Assembly: GCA_031286615.1 (NCBI GenBank)
Contig: JAITUA010000013.1
Location: 310,001 to 374,000, forward strand
Direction of reading: 5' to 3'
From: Chryseobacterium sp.
GTDB taxonomy: Bacteria > Bacteroidota > Bacteroidia > Flavobacteriales > Weeksellaceae
DNA length: 64,000 bases
A program made the translations under genes and the position numbers. Below the pieces are notes generated by a model. That model did not search any database and was not told where the DNA came from. It saw only the letters and a program-made list of their open reading frames with translations. Shown here in pieces: positions 16,767 through 25,953 of the stretch. Every line of letters starts with the position of its first letter. Positions within the stretch are counted from its first letter, which is position 1.

Positions 16767-17876
16767 TTAAATTGCCATGAATTGCCTCCCGGAAAATGAT
16801 TTTACTTTCCCTAAAAGTTCCAATTCTAAAATTATTGGTAAAATTTTGTGGGTGGCAAGCCCAATTTTCTGAGATAGATCATCCAAAGAAATCTTAGGCT
16901 GTTCTTTAATAGGTTGATATATTAAATTCTGATTATCAGATAATTGTATTGTGGTTTCACTATAAGGAAATAACTCTCCAATTTTTTCTTTAGGAGCATT
17001 AAACCCCAACATACTGATAAGATCTTTTATGGTAGAAATGGCTGTTGCTTTATTATGGAAAATCAGCTGATTACATCCCTGGCTGCAAAGATCTGTAATT
17101 TTTCCGGGAAGGGCAAAAACGTCACGATTATAGTCATTGGCAAAAGCAGCGGTACTTACAGAGCCTCCCCCAAAGGCCGTTTCCACTACAATGGTTGCAG
17201 GAGATATTCCTGCTACAATTCTATTTCTCTGAATGAAGTTTTCACGGTCTGGTTTTTTAGAAGAGTTGAATTCTGTGATTAATGCTCCTCCTTCCTGAAG
17301 GATTTTCTCCGAAAGCTTTCTGTTTTTTGCAGGATATAAATATTGAAAGCCGTGTGCAAGGACTGCTATAGTAGGTTTCTGATGGATAATAGACTGCTCA
17401 TGAACCTCTTTGTCAACTCCCAAAGCAAGTCCGCTTACCGATATATAGTGAGAAGACTGAGAGGCTTCAAAAAAGTCTTCAATAAACTGCCGGCCATATG
17501 ATGTCATATTTCTTGTTCCAACAATACTGACTTTGGAAATTGAATCATCAATATTTCCTTTTTGATAAAGAACAGCAGGTGCATCATTACACTCATTAAG
17601 GAGAAAAGGTGTTTCACCAAGATGTTTCAGCCTGACCTTAATATTATTCTTTTCGCAAAAATTTAATTCTTCTTCTGCGAATTCCAAATGATTGTTATTC
17701 CCAATGTCTGAAACTGTTTTTTGTCCTATGCCTTCCAGCTTTTTATATTCTTTCTTTGCTCTTTTCCAGGCTTCCTCAGCGCTTCCAAAAGTACGGATAA
17801 GTTTATGAAAATGAATATCGCCTATCTGGCTGCACTCCCGGAGGGCGATTGCATATAAGTATTCTTCGGAAATCAT
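16767..17876 (-). CDS. dprA: DNA-processing protein DprA
   Basis: A 369-aa DprA/Smf, the ssDNA-binding protein that loads RecA during natural transformation. N-terminal helix-hairpin-helix-like region (residues 1-70), central Rossmann fold with KVSIVGTRNMTSYG, SGLALGVDKEVHE, VLAHGFQYLYPAKNR, FIQRNRIVAG and VETAFGGGS, and a C-terminal DprA winged-helix region (SLDDLSQKIGLATHKILPIILELELLGKV). Full length. A consensus -7 element (TACATTTG, minus strand, 17890-17897) lies in the 33-nt gap after the rhomboid gene, so dprA can be expressed alone as well as by readthrough. Confidence 0.96.
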   Translation of the reverse strand: MISEEYLYAIALRECSQIGDIHFHKLIRTFGSAEEAWKRAKKEYKKLEGIGQKTVSDIGNNNHLEFAEEELNFCEKNNIKVRLKHLGETPFLLNECNDAPAVLYQKGNIDDSISKVSIVGTRNMTSYGRQFIEDFFEASQSSHYISVSGLALGVDKEVHEQSIIHQKPTIAVLAHGFQYLYPAKNRKLSEKILQEGGALITEFNSSKKPDRENFIQRNRIVAGISPATIVVETAFGGGSVSTAAFANDYNRDVFALPGKITDLCSQGCNQLIFHNKATAISTIKDLISMLGFNAPKEKIGELFPYSETTIQLSDNQNLIYQPIKEQPKISLDDLSQKIGLATHKILPIILELELLGKVKSFSGRQFMAI

Positions 17877-17889
17877 GTGTGTTTTTTTT

Positions 17890-17897
17890 CAAATGTA
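17890..17897 (-). promoter_or_regulatory. -7 element of dprA
   Basis: Perfect TACATTTG on the minus strand in the 33-nt gap between rhomboid and dprA; a TTG 24 nt upstream lies in the rhomboid coding end. Confidence 0.45.
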
Positions 17898-17909
17898 GTG
17901 AATTAAGTG

Positions 17910-18677
17910 TTATCTCTTCCTCAATTCATCTAAATGATCCCAGATATCATCTCTTTTTTTATACGGAAGTTCCATAAAATCTTCCGGATGGTTTTCTTTG
18001 TACTCCTGCCAAAGTTTATCATCCTTTTCACTATAATAATTAGGAAATTCCCAAATGAATTTTTTCTTCTTTTCTCCTACATTTTTGAATGCAAACGCAA
18101 TAATACTTCCGACGACAGCTCCGGAAAGATGGGCCTGCCACGAAATTTTACTTGGTTCCTGCATATTATAGAACAGCTCTTCCGGGAGCATTCCCCAGAC
18201 TAAACTTCCATAATACAGTACAACAAGCATTGAAATAGTCAGAAGTTTTGTATTCCATTTAAATACCCCGCTGAAGAAAAGGAAGAAGGCAAGGACATAC
18301 ACCACGCCACTGGCTCCGATTGTACAGGTATACATATATTCACCGGAGAGAATGTCGATAGGAGGAAGAAGCCACACCAAAAGCCCTGTTGCCAGCCAGC
18401 CGATAATAAAAACTTTGTTGGCAACCACAGGATAAAACTGATAGAGCAAAAACATAAGTGCAGCTATCGGAATAGAATTTCCTATAATATGATCAATATT
18501 TCCATGCAAAAGAGGAGAGGTAACGATACCGAGCAGTCCTTCAGGCAAAAGTGGAATGATCGCTCCAAAGCAGCTCTGAAAAAAGCCCTGCATCTGTAAG
18601 AAATACCCGAACCACATCGCAGAAAGCATCAGCAAAGGGTATATAATCGCTCTTTTGGAAATTGCATTTTTAAACAT
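17910..18677 (-). CDS. Rhomboid-family intramembrane serine protease
   Basis: A 255-aa polytopic protein with the GlpG-type six-helix core. Active-site features: HGNIDHIIGN (His58, His63, Asn67), catalytic Ser123 in TIGASGVV, and catalytic His183 in SWQAHLSGAVVG. About 55 residues of polar C-terminal tail (ending NHPEDFMELPYKKRDDIWDHL...) lie in the cytosol. Substrates are unknown. It is followed by dprA on the same strand, but a promoter-like element separates them. All key residues are present, so it should be active. Confidence 0.95.
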   Translation of the reverse strand: MFKNAISKRAIIYPLLMLSAMWFGYFLQMQGFFQSCFGAIIPLLPEGLLGIVTSPLLHGNIDHIIGNSIPIAALMFLLYQFYPVVANKVFIIGWLATGLLVWLLPPIDILSGEYMYTCTIGASGVVYVLAFFLFFSGVFKWNTKLLTISMLVVLYYGSLVWGMLPEELFYNMQEPSKISWQAHLSGAVVGSIIAFAFKNVGEKKKKFIWEFPNYYSEKDDKLWQEYKENHPEDFMELPYKKRDDIWDHLDELRKR

Positions 18678-18885
18678 GAAGATTTTATGTCAAATCAAAA
18701 GCCAATAATAAATTTCGGAAAATTTGTCGATGAATCAATTTCTACCTACCTGATTTTAAGACAAAAGGTATCAAATTATTTTTTAAACTTATTATTTTGG
18801 CACTGATTTTATAGAGATATCTTATTGTTAGGTAATTAATAGCATTCTTTAAAGCTGAATTTACCTTAAAAAAAAATTATATTAA

Positions 18886-18893
18886 TACTTTTG
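18886..18893 (+). promoter_or_regulatory. -7 element of DUF3078 copy 1
   Basis: Perfect TACTTTTG, 20 nt before the ATG; the -33 region is AT-rich without a clear TTG. Confidence 0.55.
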
Positions 18894-18913
18894 CAATGAA
18901 AATTATTTGAGTA

Positions 18914-19840
18914 ATGAAGAAGTTTTTATTGATTCTTTCCTTTTTTATGGGGATTTATGCAAGTGCACAAGAAGAATTGAAGAAAGATTCTGTTGTGGTA
19001 GACACAGTGAAATACTGGTCGGTGATAGGAAAAAACACATTAATGATTAATCAGGCTGCCTTTTCAAACTGGGTAGGAGGTGGAGCCAACAACGTAGGAT
19101 GGCTTGCCGGTATCAATTACAATCTGACATATGAGAAAGACAACGATCTCTGGGAAAATATCATTATTCTGGGTTATGGACAGAATGATACTAAAGGATT
19201 GGGCATTAGAAAAACGCAGGATGTTATCAATGTTTCTACCAATTATGGGCGGAAATTCTCAAAAAGCTGGTATTTCTCCCTGGGAGCGGGATTACAATCA
19301 CAGTTTGCTGCAGGATATGAAGACGGAAACAACCCTGAAGCCAAAAAGATTTCAAATTTTATGGCCCCGGGTTACCTGAATGTCGGGATGGGTATCACTT
19401 ATAGACCGAATGATGATCTGACAGTAACTTTGCGTCCCACCAACGCCAGATGGACCTTTGTACTGGATAAGGACCTTCAGATGGCTGGAAGCTATGGTTT
19501 AAAAAGTGATGGTGACTCTTCTTTATTGCAGTTCGGTTTTCTGGGAACGGCAATTTATAAGCTGAAAATAATGGAAGATATTTACTTGACGAATACGGCT
19601 TCAGTCTTCTCGAATTACCTTGACCGTCCGGACAGATTGGTTCTTGCTTACGGAGCTTTATTAAACCTTAAAGTCAACAAATATATTTCATCCAATGTGA
19701 CGGTAGATTTACTGTATGATCATAACCAAATCGAAAAAACACAGCTGAAACAAACCCTTGGAATCGGTTTCGCTTATACCATTGATAATGGTGTGAAACG
19801 TTCTGATCGTAAAGACAGTCAATGGTGGATTAAAAAGTAA
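18914..19840 (+). CDS. DUF3078 exported protein, copy 1
   Basis: A 308-aa protein with a signal peptide (MKKFLLILSFFMGIYASAQ). The mature part is beta-rich with the DUF3078 signature NQAAFSNWVGGGANNVGWLAG and alternating aromatic strands (LTYEKDNDLWENIIILGYG, SKSWYFSLGAGLQSQF, LTVTLRPTNARWTFVLD), suggesting an outer-membrane or periplasmic beta structure. Its function is not known. It is a tandem copy of the gene at 20067, at about 80% identity by eye. A consensus -7 TACTTTTG is at 18886-18893, and a rho-independent terminator follows at 19863-19890, so each copy has its own transcription unit. Confidence 0.9.
   Translation: MKKFLLILSFFMGIYASAQEELKKDSVVVDTVKYWSVIGKNTLMINQAAFSNWVGGGANNVGWLAGINYNLTYEKDNDLWENIIILGYGQNDTKGLGIRKTQDVINVSTNYGRKFSKSWYFSLGAGLQSQFAAGYEDGNNPEAKKISNFMAPGYLNVGMGITYRPNDDLTVTLRPTNARWTFVLDKDLQMAGSYGLKSDGDSSLLQFGFLGTAIYKLKIMEDIYLTNTASVFSNYLDRPDRLVLAYGALLNLKVNKYISSNVTVDLLYDHNQIEKTQLKQTLGIGFAYTIDNGVKRSDRKDSQWWIKK
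19047..19111 (+). repeat. 65-nt block identical to 20197-20261
   Basis: Within DUF3078 copy 1 this block matches copy 2 base for base, including wobble positions, while flanking sequence differs at many third positions. It encodes the SNWVGGGANNVGWLAG signature. Confidence 0.9.
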
Positions 19841-19862
19841 TATAAGAAATCAATTTTAATAG

Positions 19863-19891
19863 AAAAACACTTCAGAAATGAGGTGTTTTTT
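19863..19891 (+). terminator. Terminator of DUF3078 copy 1
   Basis: Stem AAAAACACTT/AGGTGTTTTT followed by T-rich sequence. Confidence 0.7.
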
Positions 19892-20018
19892 GTTTTAAAA
19901 CTACTGTAGTTTTAAGTTGACTTAAGTTTGGGATGTGGCATTTTATTGTTTAAGCGACTTGTTTTCAGTGTGTTATGGGTAATAATCTAACTGTGTTAAA
20001 TTCATTTTAAAGTGAATT

Positions 20019-20051
20019 TTGTTTAGGCATAAATTATTATTTATACATTTG
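20019..20051 (+). promoter_or_regulatory. Bacteroidetes-type promoter of DUF3078 copy 2
   Basis: TTG at 20019-20021, a 22-nt spacer, and perfect TACATTTG (TAnnTTTG) at 20044-20051. The start codon is 16 nt after the -7 box, so the leader is very short. The consensus is that described for Flavobacterium. Confidence 0.75.
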
Positions 20052-20066
20052 TAATAAATCGACATT

Positions 20067-20990
20067 ATGAAAAAACTTTTATTGATCTGTTCCATTTCTT
20101 TTGGGGCAATAGCTTTGGCGCAAGAAACTAAAACAGATGCTCCTGTAGCAGACACTGTTAAAGCCTGGTCTATTCAGGGACAAAATACATTAATGCTTAA
20201 TCAGGCTGCCTTTTCAAACTGGGTAGGAGGTGGAGCCAACAACGTAGGATGGCTTGCCGGTGTGAATTACAACCTTACTTATGAGAAAGGGAAAGATCTT
20301 TGGGAAAACATTATTATTTTGGGTTACGGACAGAATAATACCCAGGGAACCGGGGTGAGAAAAACTCAGGATATTATCAATCTTTCTACAAACTATGGTA
20401 GAAAATTTGCTGATAGCTGGTATTTCTCAGCAGGAGCTGGTCTTCAGACTCAGTTTGCTCCGGGATATGAAGATGGAAATAATCCTGATGCTAAAAAGAT
20501 TTCCAATTTCATGGCTCCCGGATATTTAAATGTGGGTGCAGGGGTTACTTACCGTCCTAATGATAATCTGACCGTAACATTACGTCCTGCAAACGCGAGA
20601 TGGACTTTTGTTTTAGATAAGGATCTCCAGACTGCCGGAACGTATGGCCTTAAAAATGATGGCGATTCATCACTTTTCCAGTTCGGTTTTCTTGGAACAG
20701 CCATCTATAAGATCAAAATCATGGAGAATATTAATCTGACCAATACAGCGTCAGTATTTTCAAATTATCTGGATCATCCGGATAGATTGGTACTGGCTTA
20801 CGGAGCGGTCTTAAATATGAAGATTAATAAATATATTTCTTCCAATATTACCCTGGATCTTCTGTATGACCACAATCAGATCTGGAAGACACAGTTGAAA
20901 CAGACGTTGGGTGTAGGTCTGGCTTACAATTTTGATAACGGTAAGAAACGTTCAGATAATAAGGATAACCAAGACTGGTTAAAGAAATAA
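20067..20990 (+). CDS. DUF3078 exported protein, copy 2
   Basis: A 307-aa tandem paralog of the preceding gene with the same signal-peptide layout (ending SFGAIALAQ) and the same strand order through SNWVGGGANNVGWLAG, LRPANARWTFVLDKDLQ, ISSNITLDLLYDHNQIWKTQ and a Lys-Lys end. Differences concentrate at silent positions, except for one 65-nt block that is identical between the copies. It has one of the clearest flavobacterial promoters in the window (TTG 20019-20021, 22-nt spacer, TACATTTG 20044-20051) and a leader of only about ten nucleotides. A bidirectional terminator separates it from sufD. Confidence 0.9.
   Translation: MKKLLLICSISFGAIALAQETKTDAPVADTVKAWSIQGQNTLMLNQAAFSNWVGGGANNVGWLAGVNYNLTYEKGKDLWENIIILGYGQNNTQGTGVRKTQDIINLSTNYGRKFADSWYFSAGAGLQTQFAPGYEDGNNPDAKKISNFMAPGYLNVGAGVTYRPNDNLTVTLRPANARWTFVLDKDLQTAGTYGLKNDGDSSLFQFGFLGTAIYKIKIMENINLTNTASVFSNYLDHPDRLVLAYGAVLNMKINKYISSNITLDLLYDHNQIWKTQLKQTLGVGLAYNFDNGKKRSDNKDNQDWLKK
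20197..20261 (+). repeat. 65-nt block identical to 19047-19111
   Basis: Partner of the identical tract in DUF3078 copy 2; see the copy 1 entry. Separation between the blocks is 1,150 nt, in direct orientation. Confidence 0.9.
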
Positions 20991-21013
20991 GAGAGAATAA
21001 CTCGTAAGAAATA

Positions 21014-21042
21014 AAAAAAGCACTTCAAAAGAAGTGCTTTTT
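21014..21042. terminator. Bidirectional terminator between DUF3078 copy 2 and sufD
   Basis: Stem AAAAGCACTTC with AAAA loop and perfect complement; A-run and T-run flank it, so it serves both convergent genes. Confidence 0.85.
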
Positions 21043-21062
21043 CGTATCAATATATATAAGTC

Positions 21063-22397
21063 TTAGAATTCTATATCTACTCCTAGTTTCTCAGCCAATA
21101 GCTTAGAAATTTTTTCTTTTAGAGGTTCAATATCAATGTTCTGCATGGCATCATTTGCGAAAGCATATAAAAGTAATGCCTGAGCTTCTTTTTTAGAGAT
21201 TCCTCTTGCTCTCAGGTAGAATAAAGCATCTTCATTCAGCTGGCCAACCGTACATCCGTGAGAACATTTTACATCATCTGCAAAGATCTCCAACTGAGGT
21301 TTAGTATCAATACTTGCCCCTTCACTTAGTAATACGTTATTGTTTTGCTGATAGGCGTTCGTCTTCTGAGCAATTTTATCTACAAAAACTTTTCCGTTGA
21401 AAACTCCGTGGGCATTTCCATCAAAGATTCCTTTATAATTCTGATAACTTTCACAGTTCGGGAAGTTATGGTGAACTGCCGTATGGTGATCTACCAGCTG
21501 ATCTTTCCCAATGATTGTGATTCCGTTCATGAATGAATTGATATTTGATCCATTATGAATAAAATCAAGATTGTTTCTTACCAGTTTACCTCCGAAAGAG
21601 AATGTATTTACAGTGGTTAAGCTGTCTTTTTCCTGTCTTGCGAAAGTGTTGTCGATAAGATATGTTGTATTGTTATCATTCTGAAGCTTATGCCAGTCTG
21701 CTTTTGCATTAGGATATGTAAAGATCTCCGTTACAGAATTGGTCAATACATACGTGCTGTCAAAATTGTGGTGGCTTTCAATTACTTCTACTTTTGCTCC
21801 TTCTTCAACTATCAAAAGATTTCTTGTATTGTAGAACGTATTTTCTTCCTGGTTCTGAGAAATGTAAAAAACATGGATTGGTTTTTCAATCACTACATTT
21901 TTAGGAACTTTCAAAAAGAAACCGTATTTACAGTAAGCAAGGTTTAAGTTTGTAAAAGCCTGCTCTTTGGAAGCAATGCTGTTGAAATACTTTTCAAAAA
22001 CTTCTTTATGCTTTTCATCATTCAGTGCATAGTTGAATGAAAGGAACTCCACATTTTCAATAGAAACTTTTGAAAGTTCCTTGTGAAGTTTACCGTTTAC
22101 AAAAACAATCCAATCAAAATTTTCTTCTCCAAGGTGCAGTTCATCAAACTGCTCTTTGGTGATATTGTGGCTCTCTTTCGGGAAGAAGTTGTAGCTTTTT
22201 TCCGTGATTTCCTTTAGATTAGTATATTTATATTCTTCGTCTTTTTTTGTCGGAAAACCAACGTTTTGAAATCTTTGAAGAGCAGCTTTTCTACTGTCAT
22301 CCAGAAATCGGTGACGAAGACTCTCCAAAAATTCATTATGGTTCTCTATAATTTGTTCTTTTAATGCCATTACTGGTATATCTGTGGTTTGCACCAT
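21063..22397 (-). CDS. sufD: Fe-S cluster assembly protein SufD
   Basis: SufD partners SufB and SufC in the cytosolic SufBC2D scaffold that builds Fe-S clusters. The protein is 444 aa with the right-handed beta-helix core and the SufB/SufD C-terminal helical motif (FADDVKCSHGCTVGQLNEDALFYLRARG). The HTAVHHNFPNCES stretch includes conserved histidines. The true start may be nine codons in, at 22370 (MALKEQIIEN), which many SufD proteins resemble; both are in frame. It is the last gene of the minus-strand sufA-sufBCD run, 137 nt after sufC. Confidence 0.96.
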   Translation of the reverse strand: MVQTTDIPVMALKEQIIENHNEFLESLRHRFLDDSRKAALQRFQNVGFPTKKDEEYKYTNLKEITEKSYNFFPKESHNITKEQFDELHLGEENFDWIVFVNGKLHKELSKVSIENVEFLSFNYALNDEKHKEVFEKYFNSIASKEQAFTNLNLAYCKYGFFLKVPKNVVIEKPIHVFYISQNQEENTFYNTRNLLIVEEGAKVEVIESHHNFDSTYVLTNSVTEIFTYPNAKADWHKLQNDNNTTYLIDNTFARQEKDSLTTVNTFSFGGKLVRNNLDFIHNGSNINSFMNGITIIGKDQLVDHHTAVHHNFPNCESYQNYKGIFDGNAHGVFNGKVFVDKIAQKTNAYQQNNNVLLSEGASIDTKPQLEIFADDVKCSHGCTVGQLNEDALFYLRARGISKKEAQALLLYAFANDAMQNIDIEPLKEKISKLLAEKLGVDIEF

Positions 22398-22534
22398 TTT
22401 TTCTTTTTTTATTAACTAAAATATTGTTATTCCGAGGAATAGGGAACCCAATTTTTAATAGTAGAGATTCTTCTTTTTGCGGGATTCATGAATGACTGCG
22501 AAAATTGTAATCTCTGAAATAATATATTTTCTTC

Positions 22535-23278
22535 TTAGTTAAGAAGCCAGTCGTAACCTTTTTCTTCAAGTTCTAATGCTAAAGATTTATCACCGGTTTT
22601 GATGATTTTTCCATCCGCTAAAACGTGAACGAAGTCAGGTTGAATATAGTTAAGCAATCTTTGATAGTGAGTAATCAAAAGAACTGCATTTCCTTCATTT
22701 TTAAAGTGGTTTACTCCATCTGCTACGATTCTTAAAGCATCGATATCCAATCCGGAATCAGTCTCATCAAGGATAGCCAATTTAGGATTAAGCATCATCA
22801 TCTGGAAGATCTCGTTTCTTTTCTTTTCACCTCCGGAGAATCCCTCGTTTAATGATCTTGAAAGGAAATCTTTCTTGATGCCTAGTTTTTCAGATTTTTC
22901 ACGAATTAATGCAAGCATTTCTTTTGCCGGCATTTCTTCCAATCCGTTTGCTTTTCTTGTTTCGTTTAAAGCAGCCTTGATAAAGTTCGTTACAGAAACT
23001 CCCGGAATTTCCACTGGATACTGGAAAGAAAGGAAAATTCCTTTGTGTGCTCTATCTTCAGGAGCGTCTTCAACGATATCTTCTCCCTGGAAAAGGATTT
23101 CTCCACCAGTCACCTCGTAATCCTCTTTTCCAGCGATTACAGAAGAAAGGGTAGATTTCCCGGCTCCGTTCGGCCCCATGATAGCGTGAACTTCACCTGG
23201 CTTTATTTCAAGATTAATACCTTTTAATATTTCTGCGCCATCTTCAATTTTGGCGTGAAGGTCTTTAATTTGTAACAT
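22535..23278 (-). CDS. sufC: Fe-S cluster assembly ATPase SufC
   Basis: A 247-aa ABC-type ATPase that drives conformational change of the SufBD scaffold. Walker A is GPNGAGKST, the signature is [11 protein letters not shown], Walker B is [14 protein letters not shown], and the switch His is in [10 protein letters not shown]. The sequence after Walker A ([20 protein letters not shown]) is typical of SufC. It is soluble, with no membrane component. It lies 232 nt downstream of sufB, a wide gap for an operon; I find no gene in that gap. Confidence 0.97.
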   Translation of the reverse strand: MLQIKDLHAKIEDGAEILKGINLEIKPGEVHAIMGPNGAGKSTLSSVIAGKEDYEVTGGEILFQGEDIVEDAPEDRAHKGIFLSFQYPVEIPGVSVTNFIKAALNETRKANGLEEMPAKEMLALIREKSEKLGIKKDFLSRSLNEGFSGGEKKRNEIFQMMMLNPKLAILDETDSGLDIDALRIVADGVNHFKNEGNAVLLITHYQRLLNYIQPDFVHVLADGKIIKTGDKSLALELEEKGYDWLLN

Positions 23279-23510
23279 TCTTGCTAACTTTTGCTTTTAT
23301 AATTGTGTGAGCTTCCTCGCTGTACGTATAATAATACTATTTCTGCAGTATTCTCAACAGACGGTGAGAAGCTTTTTATATTTTATGTTGGTCATAATCT
23401 TTTGTGGAGATTACAACTTGTATTTCCGTTTTAACGGTTTTGATCTGATAAAAACGCTGAAAACCTTGCCATTAAACAGTTCGTTTTTATCTGGAATTCT
23501 TTTTGAAAAT

Positions 23511-24956
23511 TTATCCTACTGAACCTTCCAGTGAAATTTCTAATAATTTCTGTGCTTCAATAGCAAATTCCATAGGAAGCTTGTTTAAAACTTCTTTACT
23601 GAAACCATTTACGATCAAAGCAATTGCTCTTTCCGTATCAATACCTCTTTGGTTACAGTAGAAAATCTGATCTTCCCCAATTTTTGAAGTCGTAGCCTCA
23701 TGCTCTAACTGTGCGGTAGGATCTTTGATTTCAATATAAGGGAAAGTGTGGGCACCACATTCATTACCCATCAAAAGAGAGTCACATTGTGAGAAGTTTC
23801 TTGCCCCTTTTGCTGAAGGCATTACTTTCACCTGTCCTCTGTATGAGTTTTGAGATTTTCCTGCAGAAATACCTTTTGAAATGATCGTTGATTTGGTATT
23901 TTTTCCAATGTGGATCATTTTTGTTCCTGTATCTGCATACTGGTGGTTATTGGTTACTGCAATAGAATAGAACTCTCCGATTGAATTGTCTCCTTTAAGA
24001 ATACAAGACGGATATTTCCATGTTACAGCAGAACCTGTTTCTACCTGTGTCCATGAGATTTTTGCATTTCTTTCGCAAAGCCCTCTTTTCGTTACAAAGT
24101 TGAATACCCCTCCTTTACCTTCTTCATTACCAGGATACCAGTTCTGAACGGTAGAATACTTGATCTCAGCTCCATCTAAAGCAATAAGTTCCACTACCGC
24201 AGCGTGAAGCTGGTTTTCGTCTCTTGATGGTGCTGTACAGCCTTCAAGATAAGAAACGTAACTTCCCTCATCAGCTACAAGAAGCGTTCTTTCAAACTGT
24301 CCTGTTCCTGCCTGGTTGATACGGAAATAAGTGGAAAGCTCCATTGGGCACTTTACCCCTTTAGGAATATAACAGAAACTTCCGTCAGAGAATACTGCGG
24401 AATTCAATGCTGCATAGAAATTATCTCCTCTCGGAACTACTTTTCCAAGATATTTTCTTACTAAATCAGGATGATTTTTAATGGCCTCAGAAATTGAGCA
24501 GAAAATAATTCCTTTCTCTGCCAATGTATCCTGGAAAGTGGTTTTCACAGAAATTGAGTCCATTACAATATCTACGGCAACTCCTGAAAGTCTTTTCTGC
24601 TCTTCGATATTAATACCTAGCTTAGCGAATGTTTTCAATAATTCAGGATCTACCTCGTCAAGACTAGCCAGTTCTGGCTTTACTTTAGGAGCAGCATAGT
24701 AACGGATTGCTTGAAAATCTGGCTTTTCATATTTGATATTCGCCCAGTTAGGCTCTACCATTTTCAACCAGATTTTGAAAGATTCCAAACGCCATTCAGT
24801 CATCCATTCCGGTTCTTCTTTTTTAGCAGAGATCGCACGGATGATATCCTCATTTAAACCGATCGGGAAATCTTCATAATCAATTTTGGTTTCCCAACCG
24901 AATTCATATTTTTTATTTTCTAAATCGACTCTTAGATCGTCTTCTGTATACTTCAT
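23511..24956 (-). CDS. sufB: Fe-S cluster assembly scaffold SufB
   Basis: A 481-aa scaffold protein on which the nascent cluster is assembled. Diagnostic stretches are [62 protein letters not shown] (a conserved Cys) and the C-terminal [20 protein letters not shown] with its conserved Cys and His, followed by [17 protein letters not shown]. Length is normal. It is preceded by the four-helix-bundle gene (37 nt) and sufA, with which it presumably shares the promoter at 25769-25799. Confidence 0.97.
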   Translation of the reverse strand: MKYTEDDLRVDLENKKYEFGWETKIDYEDFPIGLNEDIIRAISAKKEEPEWMTEWRLESFKIWLKMVEPNWANIKYEKPDFQAIRYYAAPKVKPELASLDEVDPELLKTFAKLGINIEEQKRLSGVAVDIVMDSISVKTTFQDTLAEKGIIFCSISEAIKNHPDLVRKYLGKVVPRGDNFYAALNSAVFSDGSFCYIPKGVKCPMELSTYFRINQAGTGQFERTLLVADEGSYVSYLEGCTAPSRDENQLHAAVVELIALDGAEIKYSTVQNWYPGNEEGKGGVFNFVTKRGLCERNAKISWTQVETGSAVTWKYPSCILKGDNSIGEFYSIAVTNNHQYADTGTKMIHIGKNTKSTIISKGISAGKSQNSYRGQVKVMPSAKGARNFSQCDSLLMGNECGAHTFPYIEIKDPTAQLEHEATTSKIGEDQIFYCNQRGIDTERAIALIVNGFSKEVLNKLPMEFAIEAQKLLEISLEGSVG

Positions 24957-24993
24957 AATTATTAAGAGATTAAGGTATTAAGAAATTTAGATA

Positions 24994-25368
24994 TTACTTG
25001 TTACCTGAATTGCTCCTTTCCAAATATTTAATAAAATGATAAATCTCCTTTGCTATATCCAAACACTCGGTGTTCAGTGCATTGAAAGTCTCATCATTGA
25101 TTTTTTCTAAGCTATATAAAACAAACAGCATATTTCTTACCTCTGCACAACTTCCTTTTGAAATCCAGAGAAATCTGATAAATTGTTTGTTACTCCCATA
25201 TTCAGAGCCTTCAGCAATATTGTTGGTTATTGATAAAACAGCTCTTTTTATTTGATCCTTAAGTGAAAATTCTTTTTGTAAATTTTCGTTATCAAGAAGT
25301 TTAAAAATAGCGACCGTAAAAGAAATTGATTTTTTATAAATCGGAAAACTCTCAAACGATACAGTCAT
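24994..25368 (-). CDS. Four-helix-bundle protein (S23/IVS-like) in the suf operon
   Basis: A 124-aa all-alpha protein of the four-helix-bundle family related to proteins encoded by 23S rRNA intervening sequences and to Avd of diversity-generating retroelements. Signatures: FPIYKKSISF at the start, RAVLSITNNIAEGSEY in helix 2, and FIRFLWISKGSCAEVRNMLF in helix 3. Function is unknown; pentameric nucleic-acid binding is known for some relatives. It sits between sufA and sufB on the same strand, with 42 and 37 nt gaps, so it is probably cotranscribed with the Fe-S genes. It may be a recent insertion. Confidence 0.92.
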   Translation of the reverse strand: MTVSFESFPIYKKSISFTVAIFKLLDNENLQKEFSLKDQIKRAVLSITNNIAEGSEYGSNKQFIRFLWISKGSCAEVRNMLFVLYSLEKINDETFNALNTECLDIAKEIYHFIKYLERSNSGNK

Positions 25369-25410
25369 AATGCTTTCTAAATTTCTTAATCTTTTAATTT
25401 TAAAATTCTC

Positions 25411-25740
25411 TTAAAGACTAAATGATTCTCCACATCCACATGTTCTGGATGCATTCGGGTTGTTAAATACAAACCCTTTTCCGTTCAATCCTCCTGAATA
25501 CTCAAGAGTTGTTCCTGCCAAATAAAGGATGGATTTTTTATCTATAATAATTTTGATGTTATTATCTTCAAAAATCTGATCTGTGTCTGTTTTTTGGTTA
25601 TCAAACTTTAAAACATACTCTAAACCAGAGCATCCGCCGCTTTTCACCCCTACTCTTATATAATCTTCAGCAGGGTTAAAACCATCTTCCGTCATCAACT
25701 GGATGGCTTTCTCCTTTGCATAGTCTGATACTTTTATCAT
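25411..25740 (-). CDS. sufA: A-type Fe-S carrier (SufA/HesB-like)
   Basis: A 109-aa A-type carrier that delivers [2Fe-2S] or [4Fe-4S] clusters from the SUF scaffold to apo-proteins. The three ligand cysteines are present: SGGCSGLEY (first Cys) and the C-terminal TCGCGESF pair. Length and the KGFVFNNPNASRTCGCG end match ErpA/SufA/HesB. It is the first gene of the minus-strand suf run. Its promoter fits the Bacteroidetes consensus (TATTTTTG at 25769-25776 read on the minus strand, TTG 20 nt upstream). The choice between sufA and erpA is by operon context. Confidence 0.94.
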   Translation of the reverse strand: MIKVSDYAKEKAIQLMTEDGFNPAEDYIRVGVKSGGCSGLEYVLKFDNQKTDTDQIFEDNNIKIIIDKKSILYLAGTTLEYSGGLNGKGFVFNNPNASRTCGCGESFSL

Positions 25741-25768
25741 TGTATTTATTTAGAATGATTTAATGATG

Positions 25769-25799
25769 CAAAAATACGAACTAATTTCCGCAATCTCAA
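25769..25799 (-). promoter_or_regulatory. Promoter of the suf operon (sufA start)
   Basis: Minus strand TTG (25799-25797), 20-nt spacer, TATTTTTG (25776-25769), 29 nt before the sufA ATG. I see no clear operator palindrome for an iron or Fe-S regulator. Confidence 0.65.
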
Positions 25800-25953
25800 A
25801 TCGAAGATATCTATTTTAATGATTCTGATATTAATAGCGGTTTTAAAAGGTATGGTTTGTGTTAAAATTTGATAAATTTCTTATGCTTATGTGAAGATTT
25901 TACTTCTGATTTTAACCTTGAATGGTATTTTCTATCTATAAAGAAAATTGGTA

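Noticed and set aside
18687-18806. 39-aa plus-strand frame upstream of DUF3078 copy 1
   Set aside because: No leader, signal or conserved features; chance ORF in AT-rich DNA.
23307-23522. 71-aa plus-strand frame between sufB and sufC
   Set aside because: Overlaps the sufB end and has no recognisable sequence or promoter.
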